Positions 26,950 to 34,620 of a stretch of DNA of 64,000 nucleotides are shown piece after piece. Below the pieces are notes generated by a model. It did no database searches, had not been told where the DNA came from, and worked only from the letters and a program-made list of their open reading frames with translations. The stretch's first letter is position 1. Each line of letters starts with the position of its first letter. The position numbers and the translations under genes were made by a program. The stretch comes from Deltaproteobacteria bacterium (lineage in GTDB: Bacteria > Desulfobacterota > Syntrophia > Syntrophales > Smithellaceae): the NCBI GenBank assembly GCA_022710585.1, contig JAKLGV010000001.1, positions 256,131 through 320,130 of the forward strand. Direction: 5' to 3'.

Positions 26950-27897
26950 ATGAAGAGTAAAAAAAACATGTTGTCAATTTGTTTGCTCGCTGCAATTCTT
27001 TTCATCTCTTATCAATCAGCGTTTGCCGATCCGATGGGGACACCTACATCCCTGCTGCCGAACAATAACGTTGCTACTTATACATTTCCTAGCGCGAGAA
27101 CCGTTGTGGACGGATACAACCTGAAAAATCAATATATATTACCTGATGGTAACTGGGTGGTGCAGGATACCGGGGCAGTATTCGGGAGCTACGCCGGATC
27201 CCAATCATTGACCCAAGACACAAACAATTATTCCAAAGCATATGTTAACACGGGGACCTGGGATGTGAGATCTGAAAGTCGAGCCCAGACGGACGGGAGT
27301 CAGAATTATCACACCGTGGGCATCTCTCAGGCTTGGAAGTGGTTTGTTTTGACGGGAACCACAAATCCGGTCACTCTGTCCGTGGATATGCTTATTCAGG
27401 GTGAAGTCTTTGCTGATAATGGCGCTTCCGGAAACGCCGGTTCAATTTTTGTGAATACGTTAGGTTTTCTATCGGACCCCACAGACTTAGTACAGGATTA
27501 CGTAGTTAATCTCACCGGAGCAGTAAACTGGACAGCGGGATTTTCACAGCCTAATACCGTTGATGAAAATGTTCTTTGGGGTATCAGTTATCAAAGTCAC
27601 GTGCTGAACTATGTCATCCGGTCTCAGCCGTTTACCGTGACCCCTGGGGTGCCGTTTCGGTTATCTGCGTTATCGCAATCTGAGACTTTTGCAGGACCTG
27701 GGGACTGGGGCTTGGCTTGGTCTGATTTCTACGACCCGAGCATTCAAGGATTCTATGTTGATTTGGGAGGTGGAAATCTTGTGCCTCTCGGTCAATCTGG
27801 CTATTCTCTTAATCCTGTCCCCGAACCCGCGACCATGCTTCTTCTCGGCCTTGGGCTGATTGGGTTGGCAGGAGTGAGGAAAAAGGTCAAAAACTAA
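26950..27897 (+). CDS. PEP-CTERM sorted extracellular protein
   Basis: A 315-residue secreted protein with a signal peptide (residues about 7-26, ending SAFA) and a C-terminal PEP-CTERM signal: VPEPATMLLLGLGLIGLAG then basic RKKVKN. The signal directs cleavage and anchoring by an exosortase (EpsH family), not encoded in this window. The middle part is rich in Asn, Thr, Ser and Gly and predicted mostly beta; it has no recognisable enzyme motif. An AGGAGG site precedes the ATG. It is followed by a second PEP-CTERM gene. It may be a matrix or surface protein. Confidence 0.9.
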   Translation: MKSKKNMLSICLLAAILFISYQSAFADPMGTPTSLLPNNNVATYTFPSARTVVDGYNLKNQYILPDGNWVVQDTGAVFGSYAGSQSLTQDTNNYSKAYVNTGTWDVRSESRAQTDGSQNYHTVGISQAWKWFVLTGTTNPVTLSVDMLIQGEVFADNGASGNAGSIFVNTLGFLSDPTDLVQDYVVNLTGAVNWTAGFSQPNTVDENVLWGISYQSHVLNYVIRSQPFTVTPGVPFRLSALSQSETFAGPGDWGLAWSDFYDPSIQGFYVDLGGGNLVPLGQSGYSLNPVPEPATMLLLGLGLIGLAGVRKKVKN

Positions 27898-27959
27898 ACC
27901 TTCCACACATCATATCTCTGGAAAGCATTATGTCTTCTATCAAACGCAGGAGGTACTTC

Positions 27960-28820
27960 ATGAAAAAAACACGTGTCTATCTGTTTAGTTTCTTTCTTAT
28001 TGCGGCATTATTCTACGCAACCGCCGACCCGGCAGCGGCGCAAGCGAGTTACTACTATGGACTCGCAGTTCCATTAACGGATTATACTCGGACTAATGTG
28101 GCTTACTATTTGCCGGAAGCGCCCGGCGCTGCCGTAATCGACGAAAATATAGGTGCCAACACTACATCTGCACTAAATTACGCAGGAAACAACGGGGTTC
28201 AGTGTTCCCTGACGGTCACGCCTTATGCGCTTCATGGCATAACGAGTGCCGGCGATCTCTCAGCCTTTTCTTCTCCGTATCTCACAACCTTTTCTTCATT
28301 CAGAGATCAGATTTATTTCCAGACGTATAACCATCAACCCGCTGAGCTTGTGCTTAACTTCGATGTCGACTTAAGCTGGGCAAGCGCGGGCCCGGGCTCG
28401 GACATGCATGTTGAGGTCGTTACCACTGCACGGTCCACGAACAACATAGCGTACCCGGTTTCCTCCGATATATTCTGGCAATCTTTCTCCGGCGATTTGT
28501 CCGTGTCTTCTCTTGAGAATCCCACTTACGGAGGCTTGGTCCTGAGCGATTCCTATTTTGCATATTCATTTGGCATGTGGGCAGATATCAATAACGGAAC
28601 CCTCGACTGGTCAAACTCGATTACTCTGGATCCCAATGATCCATATTCCGTTTACCAATATGATCAAGCAGGTAACAGGATAGAACTTGCCCCCGGTCAA
28701 TATACGCTCATCAGCCAGAATACAAATTTTCCATCCACGGTCCCTGAACCCGCCACCATGCTGCTTCTTGGTCTTGGGCTGATGGGCGTGTTGGGTATCC
28801 GGAGGAAGATGCAGAAATAA
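27960..28820 (+). CDS. second PEP-CTERM sorted extracellular protein
   Basis: A 286-residue protein with a signal peptide (hydrophobic residues about 6-22, ending near AAAQA) and the C-terminal PEP-CTERM signal VPEPATMLLLGLGLMGVLG followed by IRRKMQK. The middle region is unrelated by eye to the previous protein. The ATG at 27960 follows AGGAGG; the open frame extends ten codons upstream without a site. A strong terminator follows, so the two PEP-CTERM genes form a unit. Confidence 0.9.
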   Translation: MKKTRVYLFSFFLIAALFYATADPAAAQASYYYGLAVPLTDYTRTNVAYYLPEAPGAAVIDENIGANTTSALNYAGNNGVQCSLTVTPYALHGITSAGDLSAFSSPYLTTFSSFRDQIYFQTYNHQPAELVLNFDVDLSWASAGPGSDMHVEVVTTARSTNNIAYPVSSDIFWQSFSGDLSVSSLENPTYGGLVLSDSYFAYSFGMWADINNGTLDWSNSITLDPNDPYSVYQYDQAGNRIELAPGQYTLISQNTNFPSTVPEPATMLLLGLGLMGVLGIRRKMQK

Positions 28821-29200
28821 ATCCTCAACATCATGTTTTCTAAAGCATGATGTTTTTAATAGAAAGCCAGAGTCTTGGGTCTCTTCAACCCTGCCTTTTC
28901 TTATTTCTGCTTTCACTGATTATCATTTGTAATCTTCTACACATCACCGAAAATCAATTTTAACAAGTACCGGAAGTTCTTGATGCCACCTAAGGTTCAG
29001 TATTAGGCATTTATGTTTGAGGATAACTAATGGAAAGAATCTATATGGGAATTTGGTATCAAATGGCACAACTGTGAGCCGAATATTCTTGACAAACAAT
29101 TGAGGGTTTCTTATGCTGCCGACAACTAAAAGGAAGTTCATTATCAATTAAATTATAATAACTCCTTCAATCCACATAGGCATTCTTGGGAGGTTCCGAT
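28821..29200. other. intergenic region
   Basis: Apart from the terminator at its left end I see no gene or repeat. The sequence is AT-rich and has stops in all frames. Confidence 0.6.
28827..28857 (+). terminator. rho-independent terminator after the PEP-CTERM pair
   Basis: AACATCATG (28827-28835) pairs with CATGATGTT (28846-28854) around a 10-base loop and runs into a T tract (28853-28857). Confidence 0.85.
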
Positions 29201-29761
29201 ATGAATGTGAAAGGTACCACTTTTGTTACTGCGAAGTCTACCATTACGGCAGCTTTCGGTGCGGAAAAATGGAATTCATTTATGAGCAAACTGGCGGCAA
29301 AGGACATTTACTTCAAAAATATGATCATGTCCATTACTCTAATTCCTGAGGATAAATTCATCCTTTTTTTTGACGAGTTAATTAAGGAATTCTTCAACAA
29401 CGACAAAGAGCAGTACTTGCTGTTTGGGTTGGTAGCTGCCCAATATGCCTTGTCGCCGGGAGGTCCGTATCATTCTTATTTACTTACCAAAGATCTAAAG
29501 CAGTTTGTCGAATCGGGCCTATCCAAACTCTGGGCAACCTATTACGATAAGGGTGAAATCAACGCAAAGCTTGAAAACAATGTAGTTCATATTAAGATCA
29601 CTGGACTGACAATTAAATATTATTACTTCGAGACCCTTTGTCTGGGTTTCTTTAAGCAAGCGCTCAAACTTTTCGGTAAGAAATCAATTGCGAAGCGTAT
29701 TAAGAGTTTGTCATCGGGCGATGATTACATTTATTTCACTTATGAACTAAAAGAGTCATAA
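29201..29761 (+). CDS. soluble protein of unknown function (186 residues)
   Basis: Starts MNVKGTTFVTAKSTI and contains the motifs KFILFFDELIKEFFNN, QYLLFGLVAAQYALSPGGPY and TGLTIKYYYFETLCLGFF. The layout is reminiscent of a family of paralogous helical proteins common in Deltaproteobacteria (the Myxococcus DUF2378/TIGR02265 type), but this is recollection and unproven. No signal peptide or membrane helices. A GGGAGG site supports the ATG at 29201; five in-frame codons upstream lack one. Confidence 0.6.
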   Translation: MNVKGTTFVTAKSTITAAFGAEKWNSFMSKLAAKDIYFKNMIMSITLIPEDKFILFFDELIKEFFNNDKEQYLLFGLVAAQYALSPGGPYHSYLLTKDLKQFVESGLSKLWATYYDKGEINAKLENNVVHIKITGLTIKYYYFETLCLGFFKQALKLFGKKSIAKRIKSLSSGDDYIYFTYELKES

Positions 29762-29808
29762 GAGAAATCAGTGGCACCGGGGACTTACTTCAAAATATCA
29801 ATTCACCT

Positions 29809-30013
29809 TCATTCAATCAGGTATGAATTGACCTCAACAATCGCCTTTCCCCTTCGGACAACATAGGTAATCGCCGATTGTGTCCGTTTCATCAGTTGCG
29901 CCAACTGGCTTTGAGGCGTTCCGAGCTTTTCCGTTGTCCAATAACAAAGATGGTCAGGTACGATGGTGATTACCGGTTGAAGTCTTGCATATGTGTGGAG
30001 GTTGGATTTTTGA
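29809..30013 (-). pseudogene. fragment resembling the C-terminus of a REP-associated transposase
   Basis: On the minus strand a frame without a start reads about 67 residues ending ...KLGTPQSQLAQLMKRTQSAI then VVRRGKAIVEVNSYLIE and a stop. The helix-turn-helix pattern (LxxLMKRTQSAITYVVRRG) recalls the C-terminal DNA-binding part of IS200-like (Y1) REP-associated transposases. An in-frame stop (TGA) closes it upstream and no catalytic part is found. It lies next to a copy of a palindromic repeat. The identity is tentative. Confidence 0.35.
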
Positions 30014-30067
30014 GGATTACCGGAAGAACATCACGGGATGAATCCATCATCGATGTTTTAATTTTCG

Positions 30068-30152
30068 GAATTGGCCACGGCTCGCATCATCCACCTACGA
30101 AGTCTTAACCTTAAACCGTCTATGGTTTGAAGAATACGGATTGAAATATAGC
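30068..30152 (+). repeat. roughly 95-bp dispersed repeat, copy B
   Basis: Matches copy A at 26327-26425, strongest over AAGTCTTAACCTTAAACCGT and GTCTATGGTTTGAAG, followed by ACGGATTGAAA. The left part lacks the GAGGC palindrome of copy A and has short deletions. Confidence 0.7.
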
Positions 30153-30296
30153 ATATTCAAAGAGGCTAACGATTTATGACTTACCGGAAGGATTTAATAC
30201 AAGATTTGACAGACACCTCAAGTCAAATTCTGTTCAAAGCACTTAAATGCTTCTCCAGGGAAAGTCGGCTTCAGCAGTATATTACAGAGATATGAT

Positions 30297-30761
30297 TCAT
30301 TCTCTAACAAGATCGGGTACAACAACCCACTCGATGCGCCATCGGCCTTCGTTCTCCCCAAGACATACGACGCCGGCATTCTGAAAATGAACCACCTCCC
30401 GCTCAGCATCTCCAGTAATCAAAAATGCCATAAGACGACTCAGGAACGGAAGATGGCCGACCAGCATCACTGGACCTGAGTATTCTTTTAATTCAGAAGC
30501 TATCCGGCTGACGTCGTCCGTTGGATTGAGACCGGAGGTTACTGTAATACCCTGACGCGGCGTAAGGTATTTGGCAAATATCGAAGCCGTCTGCTCGGCA
30601 CGCTTCTTTCCGCTGTGGCGGATCTCAGCGACTTCTACTTTAGACGCTGATAGCCACTTTGCCACTTTTTCAGCTGTTGCTATTCCCGCAGCGTTCAACG
30701 GCCGTGTTGGATCTTCCGCTTCGGTCTTTGCTTGACCGTGCTGCACAAGCAAAAGGTTCAT
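30297..30761 (-). CDS. SixA-like phosphohistidine phosphatase
   Basis: Histidine phosphatase superfamily, SixA branch; about 154 residues. The catalytic motif reads LLLVQHGQA: the histidine that becomes phosphorylated is present, but the Arg of the usual RHG is Gln. The second histidine is in VGHLPFLSRL, and HSGKKRAEQTA is the usual middle motif. In E. coli SixA acts on HPr/ArcB-type histidine phosphates. Of several ATG codons the one at 30761 has the best spacing to GGAGG. It lies among accessory genes, with an endonuclease-V-like gene upstream. Confidence 0.85.
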   Translation of the reverse strand: MNLLLVQHGQAKTEAEDPTRPLNAAGIATAEKVAKWLSASKVEVAEIRHSGKKRAEQTASIFAKYLTPRQGITVTSGLNPTDDVSRIASELKEYSGPVMLVGHLPFLSRLMAFLITGDAEREVVHFQNAGVVCLGENEGRWRIEWVVVPDLVRE

Positions 30762-30915
30762 CATCACCTCCAACCGGGTAAGACTGTATTGAGCGGTTTT
30801 AATCGTGTCAACACAAACGATGACTGGTTATAATGTAGCATAAAACAGCAAAACGGGGAAATAAGATTACTGCAGGAACAGATGTATAAATCCGGCACTC
30901 GCTTCAACGATTGCA

Positions 30916-31419
30916 TCAGGCTGCCTGCCCGTGGCGGGACAAATAATCGACCCGCGCCAACAGAGTCGGCATCCGGTATTTGCCGTGCATGGAACGCACG
31001 TATTCAGCGGCGAGTTCCGGCGGGAGGCCCACCGCAGTGACAAATAACGGCCGTCTGCTTGTTCCTCTGATTACTTCACACGCTCGATCCGCCCCCTGCA
31101 ATTTTGTCTTCGCAACTCCGACGACCGCGACTTGACCGCCCAACGCCTGATACAGATGCGCGCCGAGTCCGGATTTGGACACACCGTCAAGCCATACATA
31201 CCCGTCAATGATGGCTGAATGAATCGGCGGCAGGGTTTTAAGAACTGCAAGAAGGCACGGCAATTCCCGCCGGAAAAACCGGCCGGGCTCATAAGGTTGA
31301 ACATCAGGAATCCGGATGACCTTTTCATCAACGGCGTTTGCATCCGGCCAGTTGCGGAAGATGACCGCAGCAGCATATGCTACGTCATTGTGATAGCTTA
31401 CATCGAGACAGGCAATCAT
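30916..31419 (-). CDS. endonuclease V-like protein, short form
   Basis: A 167-residue protein with the endonuclease V pattern: CLDVSYH with the first catalytic Asp (residue 6), EPGRFFRRELPCLL with the Glu (52), AIIDGYVWLD with an Asp (72), then GAHLYQALGG and VVGVAKTKL and PLFVTAVGL, in the same order as E. coli Nfi. Nfi nicks DNA next to deaminated bases such as inosine. At 167 residues it lacks about 50 residues, mainly at the N-terminus and in the loop after VAKTKL. It may be a minimal or divergent nuclease. Confidence 0.82.
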   Translation of the reverse strand: MIACLDVSYHNDVAYAAAVIFRNWPDANAVDEKVIRIPDVQPYEPGRFFRRELPCLLAVLKTLPPIHSAIIDGYVWLDGVSKSGLGAHLYQALGGQVAVVGVAKTKLQGADRACEVIRGTSRRPLFVTAVGLPPELAAEYVRSMHGKYRMPTLLARVDYLSRHGQAA

Positions 31420-31531
31420 TTATTCAGTAAGATTAACACCCATCCTAGAGAGGTCTATATCTAAAAAATAGACCGATGGAAAATTCTAGCTGGTACAATA
31501 CGTTGGAGATGGGGTTTTCATAATTTCATCA

Positions 31532-32035
31532 TCACGTACACAGCGTTTGTTTTCTTTTTCCAAACATTTTCAAGTTTGTGAGCTGAACGTAGTGATCCTT
31601 TTCTGAGGCGATGAGACGGTCAATGGCCTTATGTTGGGCTTCCGGAACGAAAGGTTTGATGTTTTGGTAGTAAGAGATGGAATTGAGCTCTCGGCGGGCA
31701 GCAAACTCGATGGCGGAACTGAGATCCTTAACGGATGCTAAATCGGCTTGGATGGCCTGCTGGGTGAAGACGATGTTGTTGTCTATGTAATTCCGAAGGT
31801 ATTGCGCATGCTCGCCGACATACGTTTCAGCCGGTATGGATTCATCATCTATGATGTCGGCAAAGATCTTTCCAAGCTCTTTCTCATATTTCAGCTCTTC
31901 TTCGGCAAGTTCGGCAAACAATTCTTTTGCTGCCTCTTCCTTCACAATCTGGACGGCGTATCGGTAGAAATTTGCCCCGTTTTCGTGTATCCGTTCGGCG
32001 AACTCAATGATTTCACTTGCGGTAAATAAATTCAT
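31532..32035 (-). CDS. rubrerythrin/ferritin-like di-iron protein
   Basis: A 167-residue four-helix-bundle protein. Iron-ligand-type motifs are seen: ERIHENGANFYR and EEELKYEKELG in the first helix pair, ARRELNSISYYQ and SEKDHYVQLTNL in the second. The rubredoxin domain of classical rubrerythrin is missing. Such proteins protect anaerobes from peroxide or store iron. A GGAGG site precedes the ATG. Confidence 0.8.
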   Translation of the reverse strand: MNLFTASEIIEFAERIHENGANFYRYAVQIVKEEAAKELFAELAEEELKYEKELGKIFADIIDDESIPAETYVGEHAQYLRNYIDNNIVFTQQAIQADLASVKDLSSAIEFAARRELNSISYYQNIKPFVPEAQHKAIDRLIASEKDHYVQLTNLKMFGKRKQTLCT

Positions 32036-32354
32036 GGCTGTCCTCCTTCATAGCATATTCCAGAAGGTTGAAGGTTGGTTAACGGGTAAACTTAAAAATA
32101 GCTATAAATTAAAATAATTCTTAGGAAATTATCTGTCAAGAGAGAAAACAGGCCCGCATTTTGGCCATTTTCTCTTGAAAATAAAGAGCGTATGAATATC
32201 AAGACGGACGGATTGAGGACTATCAGGAAGGCATCGTTAAGCGTCGAAGTCACCTACTTATCGACAATATTGAACAGTCGTCTGAATTAAGGGTAACTGG
32301 CTGAAAGGTGCATAAATAAAAGACAAAGCCATTTCTCATCAATGTTGCTTGATT
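32036..32354. other. intergenic region
   Basis: No gene annotated. Between about 32189 and 32305 two overlapping frames stay open without a good start or ribosome-binding site; one reads YEYQDGRIEDYQEGIVKRRS, which could be a protein fragment. Confidence 0.4.
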
Positions 32355-32741
32355 TCACTCATTGACGACCCGCTTGTTTTTTTCCATGTTTTTCTTCGGC
32401 AGTGTCAAAAGGTCCCTTTGAATGGCTTTTTTTAATAACTCGTTTTCCGAGGCCAGTTTACCGACCAGCTGTTCCAGTTGGCGGACACGGTCTTCCAAGG
32501 TGCCTTCTTTGTTATGTTTACCTATGTTCTCAAAAGTTCTTGTTAAATATGTTATGCCAAAAATTGTAATAAATAAAGTGAGTACATACACAACCGGAAA
32601 AATAACTATAGATACTAATGTTCCTATAATGTGTTCCAAACACAATATAACTGTTACACTTATTACCGGTGGTAGAACAAGGGCCAATACCGATTCCACG
32701 CACCCATACGGCCTGTTCATGCTTTCATTAACTATATTCAT
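32355..32741 (-). CDS. small membrane protein with C-terminal coiled coil
   Basis: 128 residues: two hydrophobic segments (about 16-37 and 40-66) and then a leucine-zipper-like stretch, DRVRQLEQLVGKLASENELL. I do not recognise a family. The zipper part resembles the C-terminal end of OrfA of IS3-type insertion sequences (EQLVGKL.xENEhLKKA), so the gene may be a fusion of a membrane segment with an IS remnant, or just a chance coiled coil. No clear ribosome-binding site. Confidence in it being a real gene is moderate. Confidence 0.45.
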   Translation of the reverse strand: MNIVNESMNRPYGCVESVLALVLPPVISVTVILCLEHIIGTLVSIVIFPVVYVLTLFITIFGITYLTRTFENIGKHNKEGTLEDRVRQLEQLVGKLASENELLKKAIQRDLLTLPKKNMEKNKRVVNE

Positions 32742-33343
32742 AGCTTAACATCCAAAATATTCTAGTTAAAAATGAATGTTCGCATATAAATTTGCGAATG
32801 GGCGTAAGATTTGAAGCTTTATACATATTTATGCTCCCTTCTTTCAAAGGCTTAAAAAGTATAATGAAATAAGGTCAGAGAGAGCATGAGAACTTTTTAG
32901 ACAAGTCCGCACCATTCTGCCCTCATCTCACAGAATATTTAGTCTTATTAAGATTATGAATTTGAATACTTCGGTAAAGCCCCCGGAGCGGTTAAGCAAC
33001 ATACCGGAGACTAAACACTGGCATCCAAAAACTCTTTCTCATGTCGCCTCCAATAGGTTTGGGGGTTAGTTAGATTGTTAATTAAAATATTGCCTTTCAA
33101 TCAGGCAAAAAATTAATAATTAAAACACATCCCTAATTATAATTTGGTTTCATTTTATAGAAAGTCAAGTAAGTCTTTCTCTCCGTGAAATCCTCCTGAA
33201 AATCATTCAATATTGATTATTTCCGTTTGAAATGTAGCATCATTAATGTAGGTTCTTAAAACAAGACTTCCGGAAGTATCTTGCCCTATCTACAAAGGCG
33301 GAGTTTTTCTAAGCTGTCAGATTTGAGGATTGGCGTTAAAAAG
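32742..33343. other. AT-rich intergenic region beyond the cassette array
   Basis: No gene is supported. It includes an inverted repeat TTCGCATATAAATTTGCGAA near 32779 and an AT-rich stretch near 33100. It is the outer (3') side of attC-1 relative to the cassettes, and no further attC or integrase sequence was recognised. Confidence 0.5.
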
Positions 33344-33401
33344 GTGCAACATAAAATTCAGCCGCTCCGCTGGCGGCGTCGGCTGGAATGCCTTGTTAGC
33401 A
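33344..33401 (-). other. integron attC recombination site, attC-1
   Basis: Read on the minus strand: TGCTAAC (R'' box, 33401-33395), the inner arms CCAGCCGACGCCG and GAGCGGCTGA, and GTTGCAC (R' box, 33350-33344). The inner arms pair into a long imperfect hairpin, the structure recognised by IntI. The LRR-gene stop codon lies in the R'' box, as is usual in cassettes. The layout matches attC2 nearly base for base. Confidence 0.8.
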
Positions 33402-34124
33402 ATTTATACTTCCATATTTTAGATTCGGCAGATTTTTTTTCAATGCTTCTATTTCAGCTTCATCCCACCAATGGGCAAGATTTATGTATTCCAACGATTT
33501 AATTCCATTCAGATAGCTCAGAGTTTTATCTCTTGTTTTGAGATTTCCCAAAGAAAGGTGTCTTAGCAGAGCAAGATTTTCAAGAGGTTTTAATGTTTCG
33601 ATGATATAGGTTGTATCAATGTTTCCCTCAATGGCCAGACCTTCGAGCTGCACAAGGTTGCCGATTGGGTCTATTTGGCTAATCTTTTTAAAATGAGCTA
33701 TTTCTAAAACAATCAATTTATTGAGATTTCCTATGCAGTTTATGTTTTCAATTTTAGTTGAACTTCCAATATGCAGGTATTTGAGGTTTTTTAGGTTCAA
33801 TAAGTTGTCGAGTGATTTGATCGATGACCATTTGATATGCAAGCCTTCCAAGTTTTCCATTTGGCAGGCGGCATCAAAAAGCATTTGATTAACTTTCGAA
33901 TCAAACCATAAATATTTTATTTTTTCTAATGTCGGCAAATAAGCGCACCAGCTTGCGGTTAGATTTTTTTGTTTTTTTGAATCAAGATCAAGCTGGGTGC
34001 AACGGAGATCAATTCTTTCTTGGCCTGAATATTGTTCGGGGGACTTGATTGCCCGAGGAGGAAAGTCGATGTCCGGTCTATAATACCAAAAACCTTTTTT
34101 TATTTGGTCTTCATTTAGTGTCAT
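33396..34124 (-). CDS. leucine-rich-repeat protein, integron cassette gene
   Basis: A 242-residue protein made mostly of leucine-rich repeats, for example NLEGLHIKWSSIKSLDNLLN, LKNLKYLHIGSSTKIENINC and further units to LEYINLAHWWDEAE. There is no signal peptide. LRR proteins bind other proteins; the partner is unknown. The ATG lies about eight bases after the R' box of attC-2 with no ribosome-binding site, and the stop codon lies in the next attC: together the form of an integron gene cassette. Confidence 0.85.
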   Translation of the reverse strand: MTLNEDQIKKGFWYYRPDIDFPPRAIKSPEQYSGQERIDLRCTQLDLDSKKQKNLTASWCAYLPTLEKIKYLWFDSKVNQMLFDAACQMENLEGLHIKWSSIKSLDNLLNLKNLKYLHIGSSTKIENINCIGNLNKLIVLEIAHFKKISQIDPIGNLVQLEGLAIEGNIDTTYIIETLKPLENLALLRHLSLGNLKTRDKTLSYLNGIKSLEYINLAHWWDEAEIEALKKNLPNLKYGSINC

Positions 34125-34131
34125 GTTTATA

Positions 34132-34189
34132 TGCTAACATAGAAATCAGCCGCGCTGCTTACGGCGTCGGTTGGAATGTTTCTTATGAG
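34132..34189 (-). other. integron attC recombination site, attC-2
   Basis: On the minus strand: a weak R'' part (CTCATAAG), arms CCAACCGACGCCG and GCGCGGCTGATT, and the R' box GTTAGCA (34138-34132). It has the same length (about 57-58 bases) and the same inner sequence as attC-1. The R'' box is degenerate. Confidence 0.78.
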
Positions 34190-34620
34190 CCTGATTTATG
34201 GTTTAAATAAACTGTTAGTGCATCGCGCAATTTTATTTTGGCGGCCAGGAACTCGTCGACAATAGGCAGATCAGCGGGATGTGCATATTTAACCGCCTGC
34301 TTCCAAAAAGTGATATCGCTATCGAAGCCGGAACGTATGGCTTGAATTATGTCTTTGGCATTTTCCATGAGCATGAAGTCCTTCGTCAGTTTGTTCGCCA
34401 AATCATCCGCGTCTTTTTTGTATTGATTTATCTCTATTTTCTTTGATCGCGTTAGCCGAGTTGGTTTTTCTCCTCTCAATACTTTATTGTTGTTGATGCG
34501 CTCTTCAAAAGATGATTCAAGTGTATCCAGAGTTTCCACGAGTTTGGAGATTTCGTTCAGAAGATCAAGTTCTTCTGGCGAAGTTGTTTTTGTTATGGCT
34601 ATTTGGATTGATTTTTTCAT
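34183..34620 (-). CDS. cassette protein of unknown function (145 residues)
   Basis: A soluble, helical, charged protein (for example LDTLESSFEERINNN, KKDADDLANKLTKDF) with no signal peptide or membrane segment. I do not recognise a family. The stop codon lies in attC-2, and no ribosome-binding site precedes the ATG; both fit a cassette gene. A hairpin that may be a degenerate attC lies just upstream. Confidence 0.7.
   Translation of the reverse strand: MKKSIQIAITKTTSPEELDLLNEISKLVETLDTLESSFEERINNNKVLRGEKPTRLTRSKKIEINQYKKDADDLANKLTKDFMLMENAKDIIQAIRSGFDSDITFWKQAVKYAHPADLPIVDEFLAAKIKLRDALTVYLNHKSGS

Larger units (their letters stand above)
29762..30296. other. intergenic region with remnants
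   Basis: Holds the transposase-like remnant (29809-30013) and copy B of the long repeat (30068-30152). No intact gene is seen. Confidence 0.6.

Noticed and set aside
26750..26995. Small frames at the PEP-CTERM promoter (both strands)
   Set aside because: They overlap the leader and start of the PEP-CTERM gene and have no ribosome-binding sites.
22560..28820. PrsK/PrsR-type control of the PEP-CTERM genes by the adjacent two-component pair
   Set aside because: The kinase has no membrane helices, and no -24/-12 promoter was recognised before the PEP-CTERM genes, so the link is not claimed.
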